Part shown: in pieces, positions 1 through 6,016 of the stretch
How the letters are laid out: the number at the start of each line of letters is the position of its first letter
Numbering within the stretch: the stretch's first letter is position 1
Assembly: GCA_017860075.1 (NCBI GenBank)
Contig: JAFNAH010000005.1
Location: 1-13,640, forward strand
Reading direction: 5' to 3'
Source: Acidobacteriota bacterium
Lineage (GTDB): Bacteria > Acidobacteriota > UBA6911
Length of the DNA: 13,640 nucleotides
Notes under the pieces: model-generated
The model's database searches: none
Seen by the model: only the letters and a program-made list of their open reading frames with translations
Told to the model about the DNA's origin: nothing
Translations under genes and position numbers: made by a program

Positions 1-779
1 TGCGTCTCGACAGTCAACGGGCCGTCGAGTTGTCCCGTGAGCGTCGGACGCGTTCCGATATTGGTGACGCTCTCCCGGCGCCGGCCGTCCAGGTTCAGAA
101 AGGTAACATACACGCCGGTTCTCGGGATCAGCTCATTCCGAGTCAGCAGGTTGGCCGTGGGTACTTTCAGGCTCGCACCTACGGCGGCACCGTGGACGAT
201 TTCTCCTTCGAGCGCAAATGGGCGCCCCAGGAGACGCCGTGCCAGGCCGGCCTGGCCGCTGATCAGAGCCTGCCGCACCAACGTGCTCGATACCCTTGTG
301 CCTCGAAACTGGACCTGGTGGATCTTCTCAACCAGGAAACCGAATTCCTCCCCCATCTCCTTCAGCAGGTTGAAGCTCCCCTCCCGGCGGTGCCCGAACG
401 CGAAGCTGGCGCCCACGTGGATCTCCTGCGTCCGGAGGCGCTCGACCAGGATGTCCGTGACAAACTCGCGCGCTCCCATGTGCGCAAGTTCCCGTGTGAA
501 GGGCTGGACGACGACGACGTCGATCCCGAGGGCTTCCAGCGCAGCCAGCTTCTGGCTCAGCGTCTGGATCTGGCGGGGCGCGTTGTCCGGGGCCAGAACC
601 TGCAGCGGGTGGGGATCAAACGTCAGGACCAGCGACGACCCTCCGACGGCAGCCGCCCGGGTGACCAGCGTGCGCATCAGGCTCTGATGGCCCAGGTGCA
701 CACCATCGAAGTTGCCGATGGTCAGGACGGGCCGCGGTAAGGCGTGCGGCAGCCGGTCCAGACCGTGGACTACTTTCAT
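1..779 (-). CDS. ribF: Bifunctional riboflavin kinase / FAD synthetase, 3' end missing
   Basis: This enzyme phosphorylates riboflavin to FMN and adenylylates FMN to FAD in the cytoplasm. The N-terminal adenylyltransferase part is clear: IGNFDGVHLGHQ near residues 21-32 holds the HxGH nucleotide-binding motif, and TRVSSTLVRQAL is the conserved RxxSSTxVR-type segment. The riboflavin kinase domain follows, with the PTAN motif encoded near 153-142 and VTNIGTRPT near 67-41. The reading frame is still open at base 1, so roughly the last 50 residues lie outside the window. The preferred start is the ATG at 779 (MKVVHGLD). A second in-frame ATG at 785 would add two residues. Neither start has a strong Shine-Dalgarno sequence. 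The gene begins just after the DUF1844 stop codon, so translational coupling is likely. Identity is secure; only the exact start is open. Confidence 0.95.
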   Translation of the reverse strand, partial: MKVVHGLDRLPHALPRPVLTIGNFDGVHLGHQSLMRTLVTRAAAVGGSSLVLTFDPHPLQVLAPDNAPRQIQTLSQKLAALEALGIDVVVVQPFTRELAHMGAREFVTDILVERLRTQEIHVGASFAFGHRREGSFNLLKEMGEEFGFLVEKIHQVQFRGTRVSSTLVRQALISGQAGLARRLLGRPFALEGEIVHGAAVGASLKVPTANLLTRNELIPRTGVYVTFLNLDGRRRESVTNIGTRPTLTGQLDGPLTVET

Positions 780-787
780 TGGCATTG

Positions 788-1210
788 TTACAGCTTGATG
801 AGGTCCGTCTTCGCCATGAACTTCATGCGCAGCTCGTACAGGACGCTGTCCAGAAGCTGCTGCTCCTCCCGGTCGAGGTTGCCGCGCGTCTTTTCCTGCA
901 GGAGTGTGAGTATGTCGATCGTGTGGCGCGCGGCGTCGAGGTTCTCTTCTTTCTTGTTGGTGTAGGGGTTCGGCACCTCCCCGAGCAGGACGAGCCCCTG
1001 GGTGTAGTACGTGAGCACATAAGATGGGAAGTCGATCCGCTCCTCTGCATCTGAAGGGCCCTTATCCTGCGGCGACGCACCCGCATCTGCCGCGGGCGAA
1101 TTGGGCTCCTTCCCCGCCGGACCGGCCGTTTCTTCCCGAACCTCACCCTCGGAGGTGAAATGCCGCTTGTCACTTATCGTGAAACCACCCTCATCTTCGC
1201 TATTTGCCAC
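788..1210 (-). CDS. DUF1844 domain protein, 140 aa
   Basis: A small, probably cytoplasmic protein of unknown biochemical function. Residues 1-55 are polar and low in complexity, with a GFTISDKRHF segment near the start that DUF1844 proteins often carry. Residues 58-131 form the DUF1844 core: IDFPSYVLTYYTQGLVLLGE, then NPYTNKKEENLDAARHTIDI and a helical LLQEKTRGNL segment. The GTG at 1210 is chosen because a strong ribosome binding site lies 6 nt upstream. A longer version from 1279 is unlikely because its start codon falls inside the predicted promoter. The gene shares a transcript with ribF, which starts 2-8 nt after this stop. Family membership is fairly sure; the role is unknown. Confidence 0.88.
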   Translation of the reverse strand: MANSEDEGGFTISDKRHFTSEGEVREETAGPAGKEPNSPAADAGASPQDKGPSDAEERIDFPSYVLTYYTQGLVLLGEVPNPYTNKKEENLDAARHTIDILTLLQEKTRGNLDREEQQLLDSVLYELRMKFMAKTDLIKL

Positions 1211-1216
1211 AGGCAC

Positions 1217-1224
1217 ACCTCCTT
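1217..1224 (-). promoter_or_regulatory. Strong Shine-Dalgarno sequence deciding the DUF1844 start
   Basis: The minus strand reads AAGGAGGT, then 6 nt, then GTG. This near-perfect anti-16S match fixes the start at 1210 over the upstream ATG at 1279. Confidence 0.85.
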
Positions 1225-1250
1225 TTCCGTCAATATCTTCCAGAAGAAAG

Positions 1251-1279
1251 AATCTAGCACCCGAAATATGGCGGCTCAA
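1251..1279 (-). promoter_or_regulatory. Predicted promoter of the DUF1844-ribF transcript
   Basis: On the minus strand TTGAGC (1279-1274) is separated by 17 nt from TAGATT (1256-1251). TGC immediately precedes the -10 hexamer, giving an extended -10 element. Both hexamers match the sigma-70 consensus at 4 of 6 positions. Transcription would begin near 1244, leaving a leader of about 34 nt that contains the strong ribosome binding site. Confidence 0.5.
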
Positions 1280-1294
1280 GGGAATACCTTAGGA

Positions 1295-1322
1295 TGGAAA
1301 ATCCCCGCGTCCTTGTTATCCT
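1295..1322 (+). promoter_or_regulatory. Predicted promoter of mazG, implying a leaderless mRNA
   Basis: TGGAAA (1295-1300) is followed after 16 nt by TATCCT (1317-1322), with TGT just upstream as an extended -10. The predicted start of transcription falls on or beside the GTG start codon at 1329. No Shine-Dalgarno sequence lies before that codon, which fits a leaderless transcript. Both hexamers are 4/6 matches, so the call is tentative. Confidence 0.35.
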
Positions 1323-1328
1323 TTCGCG

Positions 1329-2180
1329 GTGAACAGCAAAGCAGACATCCAGAAACTGGTCGACCTGGTGGCGCGCCTGCGCGGAGAGAACGGGTGCCCC
1401 TGGGATCGTGAGCAGACGCGTGAAACCCTGAAACCGATGCTGATCGAGGAAGCCTACGAGGTCCTCGATGCCCTCGACGGGGCAAGCCCGGCAGAGCTGA
1501 AGGAAGAGCTGGGCGACCTGCTCTTCCAGGTGGTCTTTCACGCTCAGATTGCACAGGAGAAGGGCGAATTCCGCCTGGCGGATATCATCGACCGCTTGCA
1601 TGAGAAGATGGTGCGGCGCCATCCCCATGTGTTCGGAGGGGCCGACCTCAGGACCGCCGACGACGTCCTGCGAAACTGGGAAGACATCAAGGCTGCGGAG
1701 AGGGGGACCAGCTCTGCCTCGAGTCCTGATTCGGGCAAATCGCTGCTCGACGGTATACCATCCAGGCTCCCGGCTTTGCATCAGGCCTATCAGATGACCG
1801 CGAAGGCCTCCAGGGTGGGCTTTGACTGGCCCGATCTCGAGGCGATCCTGGAGAAGCTGAAGGAGGAGGCCGCGGAGACGCTGGAAGCGCACGCCGCAAA
1901 GGACCAGTCGCGCCTGGTCGACGAGGCGGGCGACCTCCTCTTCGTCGCGGTGAACGTCGCGCGATTCCTCGGTGTGGACCCGGAGACGGCGCTCCGCCAC
2001 AGCAACAGGAAGTTCGAGCGCCGATTCCGATACGTCGAGGCGAAGATCAAGGGCCAGGGACGCGAGCTGAAGGAAGCTTCGCTCGCCGAGATGGACGCGC
2101 TCTGGGACGAAGCCAAGAAGCTGGAGTCTGATTCAGCCCCGGAAGATGACCCCTCACCCCCCGGAACGCCTCGCGCCTGA
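1329..2180 (+). CDS. mazG: Nucleoside triphosphate pyrophosphohydrolase MazG, two-domain form
   Basis: Hydrolyses (d)NTPs to NMP and pyrophosphate in the cytoplasm; the family is linked to nucleotide-pool cleaning and to lowering ppGpp levels. The 283-residue protein has the usual tandem MazG layout. The first domain has CPWDREQT (23-30), the metal-binding pair EEAYE (40-44) and ELGD (60-63), and HPHVFG (98-103). The second has SRVGFDWPD (161-169), EEAAE (179-183) and EAGD (199-202). Acidic metal ligands are therefore intact in both domains. The tail from about 264 is Pro/Asp-rich and looks disordered. The GTG at 1329 is the only start possible because an in-frame TAG lies at 1290 with no other start codon between. 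The gene is divergent from DUF1844-ribF and convergent with the RNase gene. Confidence 0.96.
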   Translation: MNSKADIQKLVDLVARLRGENGCPWDREQTRETLKPMLIEEAYEVLDALDGASPAELKEELGDLLFQVVFHAQIAQEKGEFRLADIIDRLHEKMVRRHPHVFGGADLRTADDVLRNWEDIKAAERGTSSASSPDSGKSLLDGIPSRLPALHQAYQMTAKASRVGFDWPDLEAILEKLKEEAAETLEAHAAKDQSRLVDEAGDLLFVAVNVARFLGVDPETALRHSNRKFERRFRYVEAKIKGQGRELKEASLAEMDALWDEAKKLESDSAPEDDPSPPGTPRA

Positions 2181-2189
2181 TCAATCAGG
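2176..2189. repeat. Inverted repeat spanning the convergent mazG and rng stop codons
   Basis: CCTGAT and ATCAGG are separated by CA, making a short hairpin that includes the last bases of mazG and of the RNase gene. The two stop codons are only 4 nt apart. No run of T follows on either strand, so it is not a standard intrinsic terminator, though it may act as a weak bidirectional end. Confidence 0.4.
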
Positions 2190-4185
2190 TGATGATGTTG
2201 AAGTGCTCGATGTGCAGGGACGGATCGGCCTTGATGGCGACGTCCTTCTTGAGCAGGTGGCGGATCTCCTCGACCACCGCCGACTCGGATTCGCGCAGCG
2301 CTCGTGCCACGTCCGGGTGCACACGGATCATGACCTCGTCGCGACCATCCCCAATGTCCTTCATCTTCTCGATCTCGTGATAGATCGCGTAGCACGTCGT
2401 AGCCACGGACTTGACCATGCCTGAACCGCCGCAGTAGTTGCAGGGCTGGCAGAGCGTGCGTTCCAGCGACTGCTTCACGCGCTTCCGGGTAATGGCGACC
2501 AGGCCGAACTCGTTGAACTCGAGGATCTTGCTCGGCGCCTTGTCCTGGGCCAACTCCTGTGAGAGCGCCTCCATCACCCGTTTGCGGTTCTTTCGTTCGT
2601 CCATGTCGATAAAATCGATGACGATGATCCCGCCGAGATCCCTGAGCCGGATCTGCTTGACGATCTCCTTGACCGCCTCCAGGTTCGTCCGGGTGATGGT
2701 CTCCTCCAGGCTGTTGCCCTTCCCGACGAACTTGCCCGTGTTGATGTCGATGCTTACAAGGGCCTCGGTCTGGTTGATGACGATGTACCCCCCCGACTTG
2801 AGCCAGATCTTCGGCTGCAGCAGTTTGTCTATCTCGGTATTGATGCCGAACTCGTCGAAAATCGGCCTGGGCCTCGTGTAGAGCTTCACCCGATGGACCA
2901 TGTTCGGGTAGATCTTGTCCACGAACTCCACGATCCTCTGATATTCGGCTTCGTCGTCAACCCTGACTGCCTGAAACTCAAAAGAGAAGTGGTCGCGGAG
3001 GATCCGCTGGACGAGATTCAGCTCCGAATGGATCAGCGCAGGTGCCGAGGTCTTCTCGGTGCGTTCCCGGATGTCATCCCAGAGTCGCACCAGGAACCTC
3101 AGGTCGTTGGCCAGGTCCTCTTCCTTCCGTTCTTCGGCCGCCGTCCTCACGATAACGCCGCCATTGAACAGTTCCCGATGCTTCAGGATGATCTCCTTCA
3201 GCCGGATGCGCTCTCCGTCCGAGCCGATCTTTCTCGACACACCGACATGGTCTACTGTCGGCATGTAGACAAGGTATCGCCCGGGCAGCGCGATGTGGCT
3301 CGTGACCCTGGCCCCTTTCTTGCCGATGGGCTCCTTTGCGATCTGGACGAGGATCTCCTGGCCTTCCCGGAGCACATCATCAATCGACTGGTGCTCGGTG
3401 CGCTTAGTGTGGCGGGCTGCGGTATATCTTTTGCGGCGTGCGGCCGGCCCCCGCCTGCGCGCGCTGAAACTGCTTCTGGGCGAGTCCCCACCCTCGGTGA
3501 AGGCCATAGTGTCGTCCTGATCGGTCATCCTCGCACCTTCCATGACCGGCAGATCATCGGGCGCCGGTTCGGCCGGTTGGACCGGTAGCAGATCCGCCGG
3601 TGCACTATCCTCCCCATCGCCGCGAGACTCCGTCACCTCCTGAGGCAGGCCGGTGAATGGCGGAAGTTCCACGGGGCCGGGGATCTCCTGGATTTCCCCG
3701 ACGGCGATCCCTTCGGGCAGACCCGAGACAACATTCTCGGTCTCGCTGGCCAAAACCCACTTCTCCAGGAGCGCGGTGTCAGCCGTCGGAGGCGGCACCG
3801 GGCGAGGCATCTCGTGTCGCTCCCTGCGCTCCCGCCAGCGCCCTCCCCGCTCGTTCTTGCGCTCACGACGTTGCGGCCGCTCCTGCACGTCCATTTCCGC
3901 CATCACTTTCGCCACCTGCTCCTCGGCAGCGGTGAGCACCTTGTCGTACTCCTCCGAGTCCTCAATGAAATCGGAAACATAGAGAAAGGCGTCCTTGTCC
4001 AGCCCGATGTTGACAAAAGCGGACTGCATACCGGGCAGGACCTTGGTTACCTTTCCTTTGTAGATGTTGCCCAGAATCCCTCGACTCCGGTTTCGCTCGA
4101 TGTAGAGCTCGGCTAGCTGGTCGTCCTCGAGTATAGCGACCTTCGTCTCCAGCGCCGTGGTATTGACAATCATTTCCTTGACCAT
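2185..4185 (-). CDS. rng: RNase E/G family endoribonuclease with large S1-domain insertion
   Basis: A single-strand-specific endoribonuclease for rRNA maturation and mRNA decay, cytoplasmic or membrane-associated. Residues 1-85 hold the N-terminal strand and the first part of an S1 domain (GNIYKGKVTKVLPGMQSAFV). The S1 fold resumes near 266 with SIDDVLREGQEILVQIAKE. Between them lie about 180 residues, first Arg/Glu-rich (101-124), then Pro/acidic, then Arg/Lys-rich (240-262). The DNase I-like catalytic part has D480 in ALVSIDIN and the DFID motif at 524-527. The zinc-link motif CNYCGGSG (C582, C585) follows, with an extra C579. The C-terminus stops near 666 without the long scaffold of enterobacterial RNase E, so RNase G is the closer name. 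ATG 4185 is preceded by GGAG with a 6-nt spacer. It reads the same way as rodA, but 739 nt separate them. Confidence 0.95.
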   Translation of the reverse strand: MVKEMIVNTTALETKVAILEDDQLAELYIERNRSRGILGNIYKGKVTKVLPGMQSAFVNIGLDKDAFLYVSDFIEDSEEYDKVLTAAEEQVAKVMAEMDVQERPQRRERKNERGGRWRERRERHEMPRPVPPPTADTALLEKWVLASETENVVSGLPEGIAVGEIQEIPGPVELPPFTGLPQEVTESRGDGEDSAPADLLPVQPAEPAPDDLPVMEGARMTDQDDTMAFTEGGDSPRSSFSARRRGPAARRKRYTAARHTKRTEHQSIDDVLREGQEILVQIAKEPIGKKGARVTSHIALPGRYLVYMPTVDHVGVSRKIGSDGERIRLKEIILKHRELFNGGVIVRTAAEERKEEDLANDLRFLVRLWDDIRERTEKTSAPALIHSELNLVQRILRDHFSFEFQAVRVDDEAEYQRIVEFVDKIYPNMVHRVKLYTRPRPIFDEFGINTEIDKLLQPKIWLKSGGYIVINQTEALVSIDINTGKFVGKGNSLEETITRTNLEAVKEIVKQIRLRDLGGIIVIDFIDMDERKNRKRVMEALSQELAQDKAPSKILEFNEFGLVAITRKRVKQSLERTLCQPCNYCGGSGMVKSVATTCYAIYHEIEKMKDIGDGRDEVMIRVHPDVARALRESESAVVEEIRHLLKKDVAIKADPSLHIEHFNIIT

Positions 4186-4498
4186 GAACTTCTCCGGAAC
4201 AACGAGAGAGGACGCAACGCAGGCATGCAGCAGGACCGGGAGGGTAGCTATTTCAGTCGGGCGGCTGTCCGATGCAGCCGCGCGGTGATCTGTCCCGGCA
4301 ACGCGAGTACGGAGGATAGGCGGGGAGTGTCAGTCGGAGCTGTTTATTTCAAAGCCGCAGGCGGGGCATGTTTCGGTACCTCAGATGCCCTTGCCCGAAT
4401 GCCAACCCGCAATGTCACTTGGTCTGAGATGATCCTGAACTCCACTCACTAAACTCAAGCTCAATCGTTCGGGGTACTGCAAACTCTCTCAACACTCT

Positions 4499-4522
4499 TC
4501 AGGGAGGACCCGCCTCTCCTGA
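4499..4522. repeat. 9-bp hairpin with one bulge in the putative rng leader
   Basis: On the minus strand TCAGG-A-GAGG pairs with CCTCCCTGA around the loop CGGGT, giving 9 pairs with a single bulged A. There is no T-run after it on either strand, so it is not an intrinsic terminator. It lies downstream of the predicted rng promoter and would be in the leader RNA. Confidence 0.5.
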
Positions 4523-4546
4523 TCTCCGATTCTCTTCGTTTCGGAT

Positions 4547-4572
4547 CCGGCGTATACCGATCAGGTCGCCGG
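4547..4572. repeat. Inverted repeat CCGGCG / CGCCGG
   Basis: Perfect 6-bp arms at 4547-4552 and 4567-4572 enclose 14 nt. It is one of several stem-forming elements in the rng upstream region. At this GC content such arms can occur by chance, so its meaning is uncertain. Confidence 0.3.
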
Positions 4573-4683
4573 TCCTTTCGTTTACGGCCGCGCTGTCATG
4601 CGCCGGCGATACGTTCCTCTTCAGTTATTCAAAATCTTGAATTCAAATTGGCGGCTCAAACTCTCTTTCAATGGATTCCGCCC

Positions 4684-4706
4684 GTCAGGGCTCTCACTCA
4701 CCTGAC
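4684..4706. repeat. Inverted repeat GTCAGG / CCTGAC
   Basis: Perfect 6-bp arms at 4684-4689 and 4701-4706 enclose an 11-nt loop, in the putative leader of the RNase gene. No T-run follows. Confidence 0.35.
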
Positions 4707-4776
4707 CCGGGGGAGCCGGCGGTTCGCTGCCGCGGGCTGTATGCCTCGAATCCCCCTCAGCGGCCAAATTCAGGCT

Positions 4777-4790
4777 GTCGCACTCGCGAC
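4777..4790. repeat. Tight hairpin GTCGC-tetraloop-GCGAC
   Basis: Five perfect GC-rich pairs close a 4-nt loop (GAGT on the minus strand). It would be the first stem after the predicted rng transcription start near 4799. Confidence 0.35.
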
Positions 4791-4805
4791 CGCCTCTAAG
4801 TCACG

Positions 4806-4834
4806 ATGATACGCTGGTTACGACACAAATGCAA
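4806..4834 (-). promoter_or_regulatory. Possible promoter for rng
   Basis: On the minus strand TTGCAT (4834-4829) lies 17 nt from TATCAT (4811-4806). The -10 matches consensus at 5 of 6 positions and the -35 at only 3 of 6. Transcription from here would give a leader of about 610 nt before the RNase start codon. Confidence 0.3.
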
Positions 4835-4903
4835 ATCCGTGCCGGCGGTGCGAAATACATCGTTGCTGCTGGTTGCTGAAACCTGATAGCTTCCTGCCTC
4901 TCG

Positions 4904-4925
4904 AAAAACACGCACCACCAGGCGC
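4904..4925 (-). terminator. Probable intrinsic terminator of the mre-rodA operon
   Basis: Beginning at the last base of the rodA stop codon, the minus strand forms GCGCC-TGGT-GGTGC (5 pairs, one G-U), followed 3 nt later by TTTTT. The stem is short, so termination may be partial and some transcription may continue into rng. Confidence 0.4.
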
Positions 4926-6016
4926 TAGTTAATATATCGGCGCATCCTGATATTCATGCATATCCCCATTCCCGCAAATGAGGAAATGAGGGAGGAGCCA
5001 CCGGCGGTGACGAAAGGCAAGGGGATGCCGGCTATCGGAAGCAGGCCCAACGCCATCCCGACGTTAATGGTGACATGGAACCAGTAGAGCGACAGCACCC
5101 CGGCACATATCAAGGTACCGACCTTGTCTTTCGCCTCCCTCGCCGCTCTCAGCAGCCTGAGCGCAACCAGGATGAACAAGCCGAGCACAGCCACGCTCCC
5201 TGCAAATCCTCTTTCCTCCGCCCAGGAGGCAAACACGAAATCGGTGTGCCGGGCGGGCAGGAACCCGAGCTGCCCTTGAGATCCCTGCCGGAATCCCTTG
5301 CCGAGGAACCTGCCGGATCCGACTGCGATCTTTGATTGGATCGTCTGATAGCCCACATGGCGCGGATCGTTGGACGGGTCGAAAACCGTCTGTATCCTGT
5401 TCTTCTGGTAGTCCTTCAGCATCATCCATCCTGCCGGAATCACAAGCGCTCCGGCCAGGAGAAAGACCAGGATGTGTTTACGCCGCAGGCCTGCTATGAC
5501 GCTGAGGGCCGCATAGATAGGGACGAAAGTGACCGCGGTCCCCAAATCGCCCTGCAAAATGACCAGAACCATCGGAACGAGAACGATCAGTCCTCCGGTG
5601 ACAAGCTCGCGCAGGTCCAGGTCTTCACGATCCGACTCGGAGAAGTACTTTGCCAGTGCAACGATCACCACTATCTTGACCAGCTCCGAAGGCTGGAATG
5701 CCCTGCCTCCCAGGTTGATCCAGCTCTTGTTGTTGTGGACCGTCCGACCTATCACGAGCACGAGCGTCAGGAGGGCTACTCCCGAGACATAGGCGAGGAT
5801 GATGTAATCCGAATAGAGGTGGTAGTCAAAATAGAGCAGAATCAGGAAGGCCACCAGCGCGACGCAAAGATATACCACCTGGCGTCCGAGGTAGGATTCC
5901 AGGCTGGTCCCGACTGTGGTGCTCCAGATCGCCAGCAGCCCCGTACCCGCGAGCCCGAGGAGCGCGAGGAACCAGACCCAGTCGAAACTGAGCAGGAAGC
6001 GCCGGTTGACCTTCAT
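4925..6016 (-). CDS. rodA: Rod-shape SEDS peptidoglycan glycosyltransferase RodA
   Basis: An integral inner-membrane glycosyltransferase that polymerises lipid II into glycan strands during lateral wall growth, working with the PBP2 encoded directly upstream. The 363 residues have about ten hydrophobic segments, starting near 14-30 and 46-62. SEDS signatures are present: NNKSWINLGG (95-104), FQPSELVKI (107-115), LQGDLGTA (154-161) and the extracellular loop ending RHTDFVFA. There D259 matches the catalytic aspartate of RodA (E. coli D262). GIPLPFVTAGGSSL lies near the C-terminus. Its ATG overlaps the mrdA stop in an ATGA arrangement, so the two partners are translationally coupled. FtsW is the alternative SEDS protein, but partner and operon favour RodA. 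Confidence 0.96.
   Translation of the reverse strand: MKVNRRFLLSFDWVWFLALLGLAGTGLLAIWSTTVGTSLESYLGRQVVYLCVALVAFLILLYFDYHLYSDYIILAYVSGVALLTLVLVIGRTVHNNKSWINLGGRAFQPSELVKIVVIVALAKYFSESDREDLDLRELVTGGLIVLVPMVLVILQGDLGTAVTFVPIYAALSVIAGLRRKHILVFLLAGALVIPAGWMMLKDYQKNRIQTVFDPSNDPRHVGYQTIQSKIAVGSGRFLGKGFRQGSQGQLGFLPARHTDFVFASWAEERGFAGSVAVLGLFILVALRLLRAAREAKDKVGTLICAGVLSLYWFHVTINVGMALGLLPIAGIPLPFVTAGGSSLISSFAGMGICMNIRMRRYIN

Larger units (their letters stand above)
4186..4924. other. 739-nt intergenic stretch between rodA and rng, no convincing gene
   Basis: No open frame here has a ribosome binding site, plausible length and recognisable protein sequence together. A 75-codon plus-strand frame (4225-4452) looks fortuitous. 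On the minus strand, in the direction of transcription, the stretch holds a likely terminator behind rodA (4925-4904), a possible promoter (4834-4806), then at least four inverted repeats between 4790 and 4499, then the RNase start. A minus-strand fragment near 4380-4330 encodes TETCPACGFEINSSD but sits directly behind an in-frame TGA. No tRNA, tmRNA, SRP RNA, RNase P RNA or GEMM riboswitch signature was recognised. Confidence 0.6.

Noticed and set aside
30..740. Two overlapping plus-strand frames opposite ribF
   Set aside because: The minus strand encodes clear RibF motifs (GNFDGVHLGH, PTAN), so these are shadows.
1211..1279. Longer DUF1844 protein starting at ATG 1279
   Set aside because: That start codon overlaps the predicted promoter and has no ribosome binding site, whereas GTG 1210 has AAGGAGGT at ideal spacing.
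4321..4380. Possible GEMM (cyclic dinucleotide) riboswitch suggested by AAAGCCGCAGGC
   Set aside because: The second conserved stem and the GGTA-type receptor segment of the class are missing. No GEMM-like core was found upstream of the cyclase either.
4732..4765. tRNA-like 3' end suggested by TCGAATCCCCC and GCGGCCA
   Set aside because: The 5' side of the T-stem does not pair, and no D-arm, anticodon arm or acceptor partner could be found on either strand.
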